Of a stretch of DNA of 64,000 nucleotides, positions 1-8,909 are shown in pieces. The position numbers were made by a program, and so were the translations under genes. Location of the stretch: assembly GCF_001544875.2 (NCBI RefSeq), contig NZ_FCOA02000020.1:62001-126000 (forward strand), in the 5' to 3' direction. This DNA is from Caballeronia hypogeia (GTDB lineage: Bacteria; Pseudomonadota; Gammaproteobacteria; Burkholderiales; Burkholderiaceae). Position 1 is the stretch's first letter. Every line of letters starts with the position of its first letter. The notes beneath the pieces are model-generated. The model saw only the letters and a list, made by a program, of their open reading frames with translations. It ran no database searches and was not told the origin of the DNA.

Positions 1-1
1 C

Positions 2-262
2 CTGAATGCGCTCAACGAGCGCTTTCAGAAGGGGGGCAAGGTGCCGATGCGGATCACGCCGCTGCCGGAAGCGCTCGAAGTCGAAGATAAGATGGAAATG
101 CTCAACGCCGGGCTGCTAGGCATTATCGTGGTCGACGACTGGAAGGCGTGTCTCTGGGCTCAGGTGTTGCCGCGCATTGAAGTGCATGAGGATCTTTCCG
201 TTAGCGGCGAAGGCTACCCGATGAACCGCCGGGCATTCGTCACAATGAGTTGTCTCGCATAA
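2..262 (+). pseudogene. C-terminal fragment of an MltF-like lytic transglycosylase / solute-binding protein
   Basis: The reading frame is open at the left window edge, so the N-terminus is not seen. The visible part reads as the end of a periplasmic SBP_bac_3-type domain of the kind found in membrane-bound lytic transglycosylase F proteins, with EDKMEMLNAGLLG and VDDWKACLWAQVLP as the recognisable stretch. Family members continue well past this point into a transglycosylase domain, whereas here the frame ends after a short unrelated tail (residues after SVSGEG). I infer a truncated or frameshifted gene. The family call rests on recall of the motif and is moderate. Confidence 0.5.
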
Positions 263-302
263 ACCGGGCCGAGCGCGTCAAGTAGCAACATGGAGGCATC
301 GT

Positions 303-1067
303 ATGGCAGCATTTGTCGACCATCCGGCGATCTTGTTTCTGGTGCTCTTCGCCTTGCTCCTTGTCGCCGTGGCGTTTGGGGTCTACGTCATGCGGCGCTT
401 CGCTCCGCTACGCGATGACGAAAGAGACGATTTCAATGCCGTCCAGGGCGCTACATTTACGCTGCTCGCGCTACTGATCGGCTTTAGTATCTCCATGGCG
501 GTGAACCGCTATGACCAGCGAAAGAACCTTGAAGAAGCCGAGGCCAATGCTATCGGCACCCAGTTTGCGAGGGCGGATCTGGCGGAGCCACAGATCCGAG
601 ATTCAATGAGAGGAGCGTTGGTCCAGTACACACGGTTGAGATTAGCGGAGTATCAGACGCGCGACCCCGAGGCGCGAAAACGTCTTGACGGTGAAATCGC
701 GAACCTTCAATCCAAACTGTGGCAGCAGGCAGCGCAGGTTGCGAAGATGCAGCCAACGCCTATCGGATCGCTCGTCGTTGCAGGGATGAATGACGTGCTG
801 AATTCGCAGGACTATTCGGAGGCAGCGAGAATCAACCATATCCCAGTCGGAGCATGGGTACTGATGATCTTGATCGCAGTGTTCGGATGCGCCGTGCAAG
901 GTTATGGCGCAAGGGGACAACGCCGCGCGGCACTGCTCATGACCATCTTGCCTGTGACGATATCGTTGTCTCTTGCCTTCATTGCTGACATAGATAGCCC
1001 TCGTGGAGGAATTATTCGGGTTCAACCACAAAACCTCACCCGCCTCCTTCAATCGTTGGAAAAGTAA
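303..1067 (+). CDS. DUF4239/bestrophin-like-domain membrane protein
   Basis: Protein of 254 aa with four hydrophobic segments: about residues 8-28, 48-66, 182-200 and 209-229. The soluble middle part (about 70-180) is rich in charged helices. This 2+2 membrane layout with a helical insert is typical of the DUF4239 family; no reaction is known for it. The start is set by a good Shine-Dalgarno sequence (GGAGG) 7 bases before ATG. The neighbours are a broken gene upstream and an unrelated hypothetical on the other strand, so context gives no role. Confidence 0.7.
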   Translation: MAAFVDHPAILFLVLFALLLVAVAFGVYVMRRFAPLRDDERDDFNAVQGATFTLLALLIGFSISMAVNRYDQRKNLEEAEANAIGTQFARADLAEPQIRDSMRGALVQYTRLRLAEYQTRDPEARKRLDGEIANLQSKLWQQAAQVAKMQPTPIGSLVVAGMNDVLNSQDYSEAARINHIPVGAWVLMILIAVFGCAVQGYGARGQRRAALLMTILPVTISLSLAFIADIDSPRGGIIRVQPQNLTRLLQSLEK

Positions 1068-1193
1068 GTCGTTCGCCGAGCGAACAGTTCTTACGGACGA
1101 CCGCAAAGAGCAGCGCCACTCACGCTGGGGGCGAGTTCGTTCCACGCGATCGGTTGACATAACGCCGTCATAGCATCGACACAGCGTTATTTA

Positions 1194-1787
1194 TTAGGAA
1201 TGCTTATCTTGCTTTGTCGGCCTCGGTGACTCTGCCTCGCTTGGCAACTCGGCTGCGAGTTTTCGTGCCTCGACGCGAAGTTCGTTGGGCAGTGGGGACG
1301 CCCTTTGGCTGCGAATGAAGTGTTCGAGCCGTTCAATCGCCGTTGTCAGGTCTTTCAGTCTGATCGCGCTTAACTGGTAGTCGTGCAGGGCTAGGATTTG
1401 TTCCAGCAGCGATGCTGTCCGCGCGTCGACGAACCAGGCTTGGTCCTCTTTTCGTTTCGACAATGAGGCGTTCATTCCGAATTCGGCGCCCGCGAACACT
1501 TGCAGTGGTAGGGCGCCGAAGCCCATTTCCTGTAGGTGATACGCGATGTACAAGGCGCGCAACAGTTCGTTGAACTGGTACGAATTTCCGTTACCTTGCT
1601 GACGGCAGGCCGCTAGCGCGAGATGGAACTGGAGCGACATCTTCTTTGTTGTTGCCGCAGGCAGGGGCAACAACATCGAGCGAGTCATCGGACGACGGGA
1701 ACCGGCCGGCTTGCCCGGCGTTCGTGTTGTTTGGTTGGCGCTGCGAGGCATGGAAAAGCCGGTAGAAAAGCGGAGAATTTCTGGCAT
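1194..1787 (-). CDS. Hypothetical protein, 197 aa
   Basis: I do not recognise a family. The N-terminal 35 residues are basic and low in structure; the rest (about 50-185) looks helical and soluble, with a run of Leu-rich helices around LHDYQLSAIRLKDLTTAIERL. There is no signal peptide or membrane segment. Internal ATGs at codons 13 and 34 are possible alternative starts, and the conserved-looking part begins near the latter. It stands alone, between the DUF4239-like gene and a stretch of gene remnants. Confidence 0.5.
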   Translation of the reverse strand: MPEILRFSTGFSMPRSANQTTRTPGKPAGSRRPMTRSMLLPLPAATTKKMSLQFHLALAACRQQGNGNSYQFNELLRALYIAYHLQEMGFGALPLQVFAGAEFGMNASLSKRKEDQAWFVDARTASLLEQILALHDYQLSAIRLKDLTTAIERLEHFIRSQRASPLPNELRVEARKLAAELPSEAESPRPTKQDKHS

Positions 1788-1888
1788 GGGAATTTTAACG
1801 CAGCGACGCTCGCGAGCGGCTGCGTCTGCGCAGCTCTTCCAAGCAGATAGCCCGCGTTATCGACTCGCGGCGCGGCTGGCGGCATGCG

Positions 1889-2041
1889 GATTTTTCGAAA
1901 ATCGTCGAAGCGTCGACCTCACGCAGCATCGAGCAGGGTAACTTGGCCGTGGGTCAGATGAACAAAGTCACGCAGCAGAAAGCTGCACTTGTCGAACAGG
2001 CATCCGGGACGGCGCACGCACTGGCGGAGCAGGCAGGTTAG
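1889..2041 (+). pseudogene. 3' remnant of a methyl-accepting chemotaxis protein
   Basis: Fifty codons ending in TAG read as the tail of an MCP signalling domain: SIEQGNLAVGQMNKVTQQ, then ALVEQAS and ALAEQAG, matching the common IEQVNxAVxQMDxVTQQNAALVEQA pattern. No in-frame start or upstream receptor sequence is present, so this is a scar of a lost chemoreceptor. The drift IEQVN to IEQGN and DEVTQQN to NKVTQQK fits decay. Confidence 0.75.
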
Positions 2042-2129
2042 CCTCAAGCGCGTCCGGCGCAAAACGGGGGACGATACTGCGGAAGTCGTCTCTGCCTGTC
2101 CTTCTAACAGCGCAGAACGGGTTGTTGAT

Positions 2130-2520
2130 TTACACGGCTACGCGATGCTTCCGGATGAGTTGAATAGCCACCGCAGCGGTGCAGGCAACCGCAACAGCGC
2201 TGACGAGGAAAACGGCGCGAAGGCCGGCGTGGCCGCCCACCCACCCCAGAGCGGGACGGCCTACGGCCATCGCGACATCAAGAAAAACGGTGTAGACGCC
2301 CATCCCCATGCCGCGGTTTTTGGGCGTGATCCCGCGGACCGCTTCGACGCCTAGCCCCGGATAGACGAGTGAATAGCCGAAGCCTGCAAGAGCCGCCCCG
2401 GCGGAGGCGAGTAACGTGGTGTTCGCCAACCACATGAGCAGCAACCCTGCCGCCTGAACGATGACAAATATCGCAGCAACTCGCGCCCCTCCAAACCGGT
2501 CAGGAAGGTGCCCTGCCGTC
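2130..2520 (-). pseudogene. 3' fragment of an MFS transporter
   Basis: About 125 codons encode the last three to four transmembrane helices of a major facilitator protein, opening with GHLPDRFGG (the loop motif between helices) and including GYSLVYPGLGVEAV and a C-terminal Lys/Arg-rich tail. The gene resembles the YhhS/arabinose-efflux type. The frame is cut at its 5' side where the inverted-repeat element at 2528 begins, which points to loss by insertion and deletion. Confidence 0.7.
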
Positions 2521-2527
2521 GCGCGTG

Positions 2528-3054
2528 CTGTTGAGCTCCGTTAATTTTGCTACTGGGTGCACTAAATCCGCTAATGCAGGATAGTTCAGGCAAGTTGAGG
2601 ACGTCTGCGGGGTATGTGCTCAAAGGCATGAGCAATCGTCCGCATTACATGGCAGCGGCGCATTCTTGTCTAAAGTCGTGCGACTGTTGTCCTGTGCGCC
2701 TTCGATGTTGCGACTTCGGAGCCCAGCCAGGTTCGTTACCAGCGAATTGCGGCTATGTATATAATTTTCACAAAGGGCTTCGAAAGTCGTACGGAGTGCG
2801 TATGGTCTAGCATTCGCCTAGACAACGTCCGCTTGCGTGCGAGCTTTATCGACCAATCTGCGGTAGCTTAATAAGCGCACCGGACCGGGGTATTAGCGGG
2901 ATCAGCGCGCGCATTAAGGAGAAACGTTGCGCCGCGGCAACGGCATTTCGCAAGTCCGAAATCACAGCAATACTCATTAAATCAATGAGTTGCCGGGTCT
3001 TTTCCATTAGCGCTATTAGCACACATGGGTAGCAGAATTAATGCACCTCAACAG
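2528..3054. mobile_element. 527-bp element bounded by ~50-bp imperfect inverted repeats
   Basis: The left end (2528-2576, read +) and right end (3005-3054, read -) share the pattern CTGTTGAG, then TTAATT, TGCTAC, CTAA and CGCTAATG in the same order, about 37 of 50 positions identical with one gap. Both flanking genes break at the outer edge: the MFS fragment at the left and the exonuclease at the right. No transposase or recombinase is encoded inside. A partial extra repeat (GGTAGC...TTAATAAGCGCACC, about 2862-2883) lies inside the right half. I infer a non-autonomous or decayed mobile element, possibly moved by a tyrosine recombinase. Confidence 0.55.
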
Positions 3055-3513
3055 ATGCGTCCCGCCATGCGCAGCGGCATAGTCGGCGAGCCGAACAGCG
3101 TCGATTTTGAGAGTTATATTTTCAGTCTTCCAACCGGATGGGAGCGTCCCGTCCAAAAGTCGCTGAATCAATTCGAGGTCGCCCTCGAAGTCATAGCACA
3201 GAATCGGCTTTGGCTTAGACGGGCACGCCCGCAACCACGCGCGAAGTTCATCACGTAACTGCAAAAATGGCATGGAGCGGCCAGGCGGGTGACCAAGTTG
3301 GGGTAGTACAGTAGCGCGAACGAAATCGCTGCAATGCACTCGATCGAAATCCGAGCATTCGGCATAAAACTCGCGTCGATCCTCGCCAACGATCGCTATG
3401 CTGATCAACTGACGGACGTCGAAGTCGGTGAACTCAGTATCGAGAAAATAGCGGATCTTCCACGGGTTTCGAGATATGCGGCTGCTTGAGGTTGCCGGCG
3501 AGTTCATTAGCAT
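3016..3513 (-). pseudogene. DEDD-type 3'-5' exoribonuclease-like gene, C-terminus cut
   Basis: The protein starts near MLMNSPATSS and soon shows YFLDTEFTDF, the first acidic motif of the RNase-T/DEDD superfamily (Rv2179c-like exoribonuclease group); CYDFEGDLEL is the second acidic motif. Family members end with an HHALHDAR-type motif that carries the last catalytic residues. Here the frame reads HGGTH and then runs into the inverted-repeat element and a foreign tail of about 12 residues. The last catalytic motif is therefore missing and the gene should be inactive. It follows the 3566 gene by 52 bases on the same strand. Confidence 0.6.
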
Positions 3514-3565
3514 TTCGTTCGCGGTAGGGACTTCTCGGGCACCGTTCGCAAAACAGAAGCTCGGT

Positions 3566-4037
3566 CTAGAGCATCGGCTTCTGCGGCAATTGATTTGCTC
3601 GACCTTGCGATCTGCTGCAGGTGTTTCTTGGGTACACCTGCATAAGCTCGAAGTCAGTCGCAGTCGAGTCGCTGGATAAAAACAAACGTCTACCACGCGG
3701 TGTCACGACCAGGACGACGGTACGTTGCTCGTCGTGAGAAATCCACAATTCAGAAACCGGGTTGGACGTCCATGGCGGGCTGTCGGAGGTAGTCGGTGCC
3801 ATCAAAACGCCGCCGAGGATCGTCGGTCCAGGCGTAGCGAACGCCGCAGCTATGTCGGCAGGCGCGGCGATCATGTCGAAGATGGTTTCTCCACCACACT
3901 CGGCCGCCATACTCTCATCCCGGTACCGGATTACGAGCCAGCAATTCTCTTTCGAAATCCAGCCGCATCGATAATGAACGAACTCCCGTGGCAATTCTTG
4001 AACGTCAGGCAATCGAACGATGTTTGAGCTGGCGGCC
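3566..4037 (-). pseudogene. Hypothetical gene truncated at its 5' end by IS30
   Basis: The open frame encodes a soluble protein of unknown family (about 157 native residues), with a Trp/Tyr-rich patch and a VVTPRGRRLFLSS strand near the end. Its first codons (reading VLHFAFE) come from the inverted repeat of the IS30 element, so the native start has been displaced. Sequence right of the IS (about 5132-5150) could hold the original GTG start in a compatible frame. It likely formed a two-gene unit with the exonuclease-like gene. Confidence 0.5.
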
Positions 4038-5131
4038 TCAAAAGCGAAGTGCAACACTTATCTCGTATAAGGTGTTGCAATGCCCGACAAAACTACTTCA
4101 TACCAGCAGCTTCAACCTGAAGAACGCCTCGCCATCGCAAGCCTACGACTGCAGGACGTGAGCATTCGGGCCATGGCCCGAATGCTCGGGCGCTCGCCGT
4201 CGACCGTGAGCCGTGAACTGACGCGCAACAGCTCTCCTGCTGGCTACGCATCCGTGCCAGCTCAAGCACTTTGCGCCGCCCGCCGTAGCGCTGGGCGCGG
4301 CCCGGCCAAGCTTTGCACGCAAGGCGTTCGCTGGCGGGTTGTGCTCACGTTGCTGGACTGGAAGTGGTCTCCCCAGCAGATATCGGGCACACTTAGGCGA
4401 ATGTATCCGACCGACCCAACCCAGCACGTATCGCATGAAACCATCTACACGGCTATCTACGCTCAGCCGCGTGGCGAATTGCGCCGCCAGTTGATTGCCT
4501 GCCTGCGCCACGGCCACAGCACCCGTATGTCCCGCACGCGCGGTACAGACCGACGCGGGCAGATTCCCGACATGGTCAGTATCCACGTGCGACCGCCTGA
4601 AATCGAAGACCGCCTGCTGCCTGGTCACTGGGAAGGTGACTTTATCAAAGGCGCTGGGAACCAATCCTCCGTTGGCGTACTGGTTGAGCGCACCAGCCGC
4701 CTGGTGTTGCTTGCCAAGATGGAGGATGCTACCGCCGCCTCAGCTCTGGCGGGCTTCTCGGCCAAACTCAATTCGATTCCCGAACCCCTGCGCCAGAGCT
4801 TCACCTATGACCAGGGCAAGGAACTCGCGCGCCATCAGGAACTCGCTGCGGCCACCGGCGTGCGCGTGTACTTCTGCGACCCCCATAGCCCCTGGCAACG
4901 CGGCACATGTGAAAACACCAACGGGTTGCTTCGTCAATATTTGCCCAAGGGAACCGACCTCTCGGTCTACACGCAGGACGAACTCGATGCTATCGCCGAC
5001 AGTTTGAACAACCGGCCGCGCGCAACTCACGCGTTTCATTCACCGTTCGAGGTCTTCGCCGCCACGCTCGCCTCAGCAAGCCAACCTCAAGGCGCTAAGC
5101 ATTAACCCCCCTTGTTGCACTTCGGCTTGAA
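4038..5131 (+). mobile_element. IS30-family insertion sequence
   Basis: The ends are inverted repeats sharing GAAGTGCAACA: left at about 4038-4057, right at about 5113-5131. The single transposase gene lies between them. The copy looks intact and cuts the hypothetical gene at 3566-4037. I could not fix the short target duplication from the sequence. Confidence 0.8.
4080..5105 (+). CDS. IS30 family transposase
   Basis: Protein of 341 aa, normal for IS30. The N-terminus has the helix-turn-helix with SIRAMARMLGRSPSTVSREL, which binds the IS ends. The C-terminal integrase core shows the DDE pattern: HWEGDFIKGA (first Asp), a middle segment with TYDQGKE (second Asp), and CENTNGLLRQYLPKGTDLS carrying the final Glu, a hallmark of the family. 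The start ATG follows the left inverted repeat directly. It moves the IS by cut/copy chemistry on the DNA ends. Confidence 0.95.
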   Translation: MPDKTTSYQQLQPEERLAIASLRLQDVSIRAMARMLGRSPSTVSRELTRNSSPAGYASVPAQALCAARRSAGRGPAKLCTQGVRWRVVLTLLDWKWSPQQISGTLRRMYPTDPTQHVSHETIYTAIYAQPRGELRRQLIACLRHGHSTRMSRTRGTDRRGQIPDMVSIHVRPPEIEDRLLPGHWEGDFIKGAGNQSSVGVLVERTSRLVLLAKMEDATAASALAGFSAKLNSIPEPLRQSFTYDQGKELARHQELAAATGVRVYFCDPHSPWQRGTCENTNGLLRQYLPKGTDLSVYTQDELDAIADSLNNRPRATHAFHSPFEVFAATLASASQPQGAKH

Positions 5132-5203
5132 ACCGCCGCTCGAAATCACAGTACCTCCGCGAAGGACTAGCTGTCTACGGCAAGTCAGACATCGTAGAAT
5201 ATT

Positions 5204-5266
5204 CCCAATATGTTAGGAAGACCCCGGCATTCGAGCGCTGAAAATCCTCCCAATATGTTAGGAGGA
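5204..5266. promoter_or_regulatory. Two copies of CCCAATATGTTAGGA, possible operator of the XRE gene
   Basis: The 15-bp sequence occurs at 5204-5218 and again at 5249-5263. The second copy sits in a near palindrome TCCTCC-N10-GGAGGA (5245-5266). It overlaps the start of the broken XRE regulator gene, a usual place for autoregulation. Function is inferred. Confidence 0.35.
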
Positions 5267-5409
5267 TCCCTCGAACACAAGGTCGCGTTAGGAAAAGTGC
5301 TTCGGCGCTTTCTGAAAGCGCGGGATTAAGCCAAGAGCAGTTGACGCTTGAAGCCGGCGTACGCCGTACATACGTCAGCCTGATCGCGGCAAGAGCGCGT
5401 GGTTTTTGA
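5255..5409 (+). pseudogene. XRE-family helix-turn-helix regulator, frameshifted
   Basis: Two overlapping frames together give a Cro/CI-type domain. The first reads EHKVALGKVLRRF up to a stop at 5327; the second reads GLSQEQLTLEAGVRRTYVSLI, the recognition helix region typical of this family. A single frameshift near 5310-5325 separates them, and the second frame ends at 5409 without a normal C-terminus. This is a dead remnant of a small DNA-binding protein. Confidence 0.6.
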
Positions 5410-5600
5410 TGCAAGAAGCTGGTCACAAAGCATGCCTGTTTCTTGATCGCTCACGCTCGTATGCAGCCTCTCTCCCCGTATCCCACAAATCCTCGCCACG
5501 AAGAGCGCTCAAGGCGATCGAATACGGCCAACGCCAGCGATACTCGCACCACGCATCTAACCGACTAACGCAGTCACTTCTTCCAACTCACTGTCAGTAA

Positions 5601-5682
5601 AAACAGCACCCGTGATAACTCTCGTTATCAACGGTGCGGTTTTTGGGAAAGCGCGGAGAAGGATTTTCACTGGTGAAAATGG
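5601..5682. repeat. Dispersed repeat copy 1: hairpin plus ATTTTCACTGGTGAAAAT palindrome
   Basis: A hairpin (GCACC...TTATCAACGGTGC) followed by GGTTTTT leads into the palindrome at 5663-5680. The same block, with few changes, is found at 45071-45153. The gap 5410-6229 holds no gene that I can support. A lone TGTGGATAA DnaA-box-like word lies at 5878. Confidence 0.6.
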
Positions 5683-6229
5683 CTGTCGAGCCGTCGTAGG
5701 TGTCCTACGCTAGGCGGCCAGCAACAACGAAACGCCGCGGCTGGTTTGCCAGTGCGACGCGAGCACTAGACAGCCAGTCGGCAGGTAGTTTCAGCGCATG
5801 TTTGTCTTCGTGAAACTGCGCGCGACGCAGGCCGCTCGCGCGACTCGGGACTTACCCACATGGTTGTCCCCATTTTCTGTGGATAAATAGACACGCTTCC
5901 CCAGGACAGCCTCAAAAAGTGTTTTTGACGTCGAGCAGGAAAGTGGACTTTTTCCGGCCTCGAATGGATGTCATCCACCGTACGCTTCGGGGAAGAAGGA
6001 GGCTGACGATCAGCAAAGCATCCGCTGCGCATCAGTTTTTCCGGTACACGCCGATAATGCGATCGGAGCGTTTCCTCGTCCTGATGTTGCCGGTTTTCCT
6101 GGCGACCACGGCCGAGCAAACGCGAATGACGTGGCCGCTGCTTGTTGATTCGACACGCGGGGCGTCTCTGATCGACCATTTTCCGCGGTCGGTCTACGTG
6201 CATCGGAGATAACAACGAATGAGGGAAGC

Positions 6230-6424
6230 ATGACATTAGACGAGAACATTGACTTGCTGCGTAACCTGCAAAAGGCCGGTGCCCACCTTGCCCGCCTGAC
6301 GGGATATATGACGATCGGCGTACAACCGAGCCGCGAAAATCTCTTGAACGCGCAACGCTGGTTTGAGGCAGCGTCCGCTGAAGTGGAGGTGATGCTGCAC
6401 GCAATCGAGACCGACAAAGCCTGA
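6230..6424 (+). CDS. Small hypothetical protein, 64 aa
   Basis: A compact, helical, soluble protein (TLDENIDLLRNLQKAGAHLARL...). ATG is preceded by GAGGGAAG at good spacing, which supports translation. I do not know the family; short proteins of this sort are common near stress genes in Burkholderiaceae. No partner is obvious, the neighbours being repeats and the CsbD gene. Confidence 0.6.
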   Translation: MTLDENIDLLRNLQKAGAHLARLTGYMTIGVQPSRENLLNAQRWFEAASAEVEVMLHAIETDKA

Positions 6425-6637
6425 ACCATAGACCCTCTGCTATTTTTGACGCCGGAAGCGCGAGCCGGAAAGTCCAAGTCAAGTGACCCGAAGTTCGCAT
6501 AGTTCAAAATTAAGTGAACCAGCAGTTCGAAGTTGAACGACCTCGGCGTTCGGAAAGCCTCCGCCTTAGCTGTAGCAGACGTTTCGAGGTGCCTGAATCC
6601 CGACATGGGCAGCGGTGACGCGTCCGGCTACCCACCG

Positions 6638-6840
6638 CGACGCGGCATCGTCCTTGGATTTTTGGGAAGGGCGGTGACGGGGATTTTCACTGGTGAAAAT
6701 GGGCCAGCCACAGCGTCCAGTCCAACTACTCACCACGACGCGGCATCGTTCTTGGATTTTTGGGAAGGGCGGTGGCGGGGATTTTCACTAGTGAAAATGG
6801 GCCGGACACAGCGTCCGAGCTACCCACCCCGACGCGGCAT
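6638..6840 (+). repeat. Tandem ~96-bp repeat with palindromic cores (2 full units plus start of a third)
   Basis: Units begin with CGACGCGGCATCG at 6638, 6736 and 6830. Each full unit carries TTTTTGGGAAGGGCGGTG and then the palindrome: ATTTTCACTGGTGAAAAT at 6683-6700 and ATTTTCACTAGTGAAAAT at 6781-6798, the latter a perfect 18-bp palindrome. The third unit runs into the leader of the CsbD gene, and the same CGGCATCGTC-TTGCGCTG leader occurs before the second CsbD gene at 45.2 kb. Confidence 0.8.
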
Positions 6841-6895
6841 CGTCCTTGCGCTGTCTCTGTTACACCTGCATGCCGCAGGGAAACGGGAGGCGATC

Positions 6896-7090
6896 ATGAA
6901 CGAAGACCAAGTGAAGGGCGTCGGAGAGAAGGTCAAAGGCAAGATCAACGAAGGCGTCGGGAAGATGACGAACGATCCCGCGCAAGAAGCGAAGGGCGAC
7001 GCCCAACAGGTCGAAGGCCAAGTGCGCAAGGACCTCGGCGATGCCAAGGAGGATCTGAAGGACGTCACTGACGATACGGCGAAGCCGTAA
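6896..7090 (+). CDS. CsbD-family stress protein
   Basis: Protein of 64 aa with the CsbD pattern: NEDQVKGVGEKVKGKINEGVGKM, then AQEAKGDAQQVEGQV and DLGDAKEDLKD. These small, charged, helical proteins are induced by general stress in many bacteria; their biochemical role is unknown. The ATG follows GGGAGG closely. An in-frame extension upstream exists but crosses the tandem repeats and is unlikely to be translated. A paralogue with a damaged start lies at 45.2 kb. Confidence 0.9.
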   Translation: MNEDQVKGVGEKVKGKINEGVGKMTNDPAQEAKGDAQQVEGQVRKDLGDAKEDLKDVTDDTAKP

Positions 7091-7220
7091 CTCGATCAGC
7101 GTTTAGCGCCGAGCTACCTCAGCGGCCTGGCCCGCGACGGCCTTCAGCACCCGCCTTGCGCGGCGCTTTCATTTGCTACCCTTCCGGGGAGCCCGCCGCG
7201 TTTCCTGTAGAAGGAGCTGA

Positions 7221-7406
7221 ATGGAACACGACATAGACGAGACCGTTACCTTACGGATCTACCGCGCACCCTCGGGTCAATGGGCTGGCCGCATCTTCGC
7301 CGGAGAGGAGGAGATCGGCGCGGTTGCCGGGTGTGAGAGTCCGGCGGCAGTAGAGCAAGCGGCGCGGGAAACCGGCGTGTTTCCGAATCATGTCGAGGTG
7401 TATTAG
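7221..7406 (+). CDS. Small hypothetical protein, 61 aa
   Basis: An acidic, beta-rich small protein (VTLRIYRAPSGQWAGRIFAGEEEIGAVAGCESP). The AGAAGGAG ribosome site 6-7 bases before ATG is strong, so expression is likely. I do not recognise a characterised family. It lies 130 bases after csbD on the same strand and convergent to the hipA-like gene. Confidence 0.65.
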   Translation: MEHDIDETVTLRIYRAPSGQWAGRIFAGEEEIGAVAGCESPAAVEQAARETGVFPNHVEVY

Positions 7407-7448
7407 CCGCGGTGGCCTGCGCTCGCCACGCCTTCGGCTTCTGGCGCG

Positions 7449-8909
7449 CTATCTCCCGCGACGGCGCCCGCGTGTTTTCGCCGGCCGGCCCACCGACGCA
7501 TCGTGTAGTTGCCCATCTCGATACGAAACATGTAATTCAGCGCCCACCTTCAGATCCGCGAGCTTCGTCAGTGGGGCGCGCGGGTGCGCCACCGTCTCTC
7601 CGCCACCGGACGTCTGAAACACCGTATCTCGACGCAGCGCGATGATCCGACCGTCGTACTGGCCGTGCGCAGTGTTGGGCGGTACCGCTGCATCGGGCGC
7701 CTTCCCATACGCCGCGTCCAGTTGCCGATCGACCAGAACGAACCGCTGGCAGGCGTCAATGTCGCGCTCACTGACGCCCGCCTGCCTGAACGCCTCCGGC
7801 CAGCGCGACAACACCACCAGCATATGCTCGACTTCGGCATTCGCCTCCGCGCTCGTGAGCATGAAGCGGCCGGCGTGCGACAGCGCGTTTTCAATCGAGG
7901 GCTCGTGCGCCTGAGCGCCCACGATCAATTGCTGATAGCCGATGCCCTGAAGCTGAGGCTGCAGGTCGTAGGCGGGCGAGAGTTTCCACTTGCCGTTGTC
8001 ATTCAAAAACGCATGGTTCTTCTCATGATCGTCCGTGTTCTCCATCAACACGTTGAAGACCATACGCCGGAACAGCTGCCGACTGTCCACTCGCGGATCC
8101 GGCGAGAAACGCCGGGCGACTTCCGCGACATCGCCATAGGCGACGTTCTCAATGTCATGACCTTCGGCTACGAGTAGCGTCTTCGCGCTCGCGAAGTGCC
8201 GCCGTGCGCCGGAGCGATCACGGTCGAAGCGCTCGACTATCAGCACGCTTTTGCCGCGCAGCGCCACCAGCCGGGAATCGGGCACTTCAATGCCACAAGC
8301 TTGCGCAAGACGCAGCGACGCGTGCTCGACGGCGCTGACGTCGACCTCATCGCCCTCGGCTGGGAACTTCGCGATCCAGTACCGGCCTTCGTCCTGAATG
8401 ATGGCCTTGGGGCGCGCTCCACCGACGCTTCGACCAGGTTGGAGGAGTCGTCGCAACCGTTCATCGATCGGTAGATGGGCCTCGATCGCATGGGCGGCAC
8501 TGACCAACGCTTCAAGATCGGCGGCATAGAATGCCTGATCCTTGGGCGTTTCGTAGTTCTCGGCTGACCACGAGAAACCCAGCGCACCGATGCGGTCCTC
8601 GCCGGCGAGCGCCAGATAATCAATCGGCGATTTGCGTTCCGGCCGGAAGGCCGTATCGATCACGCGTCGTCCCCATCGGTCGGGGCCGGCGTCCTCGAAA
8701 ATCGGATGCAGGTCGAGCCCTTTCTCCGGCTCAAAGGCACCCGAGCGCAGCGGCAAGTCCGGCGACAACGGGAAGGCTCGCCGGTCACTCAGCCAGCTCT
8801 CAGCGTACGAAAACAAGCATCGGCGCCCGCCGATTAGATCGAGCGCCCCACAGTGCTGGGGCGCCAATTCGCCAGGCGGATAAATCCAGATGTGCAGCTC
8901 AGTCTTCAT
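7449..8909 (-). CDS. HipA-family Ser/Thr kinase toxin with C-terminal KfrB-like domain
   Basis: Protein of 486 aa. HipA toxins phosphorylate a cell target (glutamyl-tRNA synthetase in E. coli) and cause growth arrest or persistence. Seen here: the N1 domain, a glycine-rich loop SVGGARPKAI, the ATP lysine region YWIAKFP, the catalytic loop NVLMENTDDHEKNHAF and the metal motif LSPAYDLQP. E. coli HipA ends soon after its kinase core at about 440 aa. This protein adds about 60 residues (YDGRIIALRRDTVFQTSGGGETVAHPRA... to SYRDG) that resemble the C-terminal domain of plasmid KfrB proteins. The gene overlaps the antitoxin gene by 4 bases, so they are one operon. Confidence 0.85.
   Translation of the reverse strand: MKTELHIWIYPPGELAPQHCGALDLIGGRRCLFSYAESWLSDRRAFPLSPDLPLRSGAFEPEKGLDLHPIFEDAGPDRWGRRVIDTAFRPERKSPIDYLALAGEDRIGALGFSWSAENYETPKDQAFYAADLEALVSAAHAIEAHLPIDERLRRLLQPGRSVGGARPKAIIQDEGRYWIAKFPAEGDEVDVSAVEHASLRLAQACGIEVPDSRLVALRGKSVLIVERFDRDRSGARRHFASAKTLLVAEGHDIENVAYGDVAEVARRFSPDPRVDSRQLFRRMVFNVLMENTDDHEKNHAFLNDNGKWKLSPAYDLQPQLQGIGYQQLIVGAQAHEPSIENALSHAGRFMLTSAEANAEVEHMLVVLSRWPEAFRQAGVSERDIDACQRFVLVDRQLDAAYGKAPDAAVPPNTAHGQYDGRIIALRRDTVFQTSGGGETVAHPRAPLTKLADLKVGAELHVSYRDGQLHDASVGRPAKTRGRRRGR

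Noticed and set aside
5878..5886. TGTGGATAA DnaA box taken as part of a replication origin
   Set aside because: Only one box is seen, with no rep, parAB or iteron cluster in the window.
5766..6500. 244-codon minus-strand frame over the 6.2-kb small gene
   Set aside because: Arg/Ser-rich with no family features; the short plus-strand gene has a good ribosome site.
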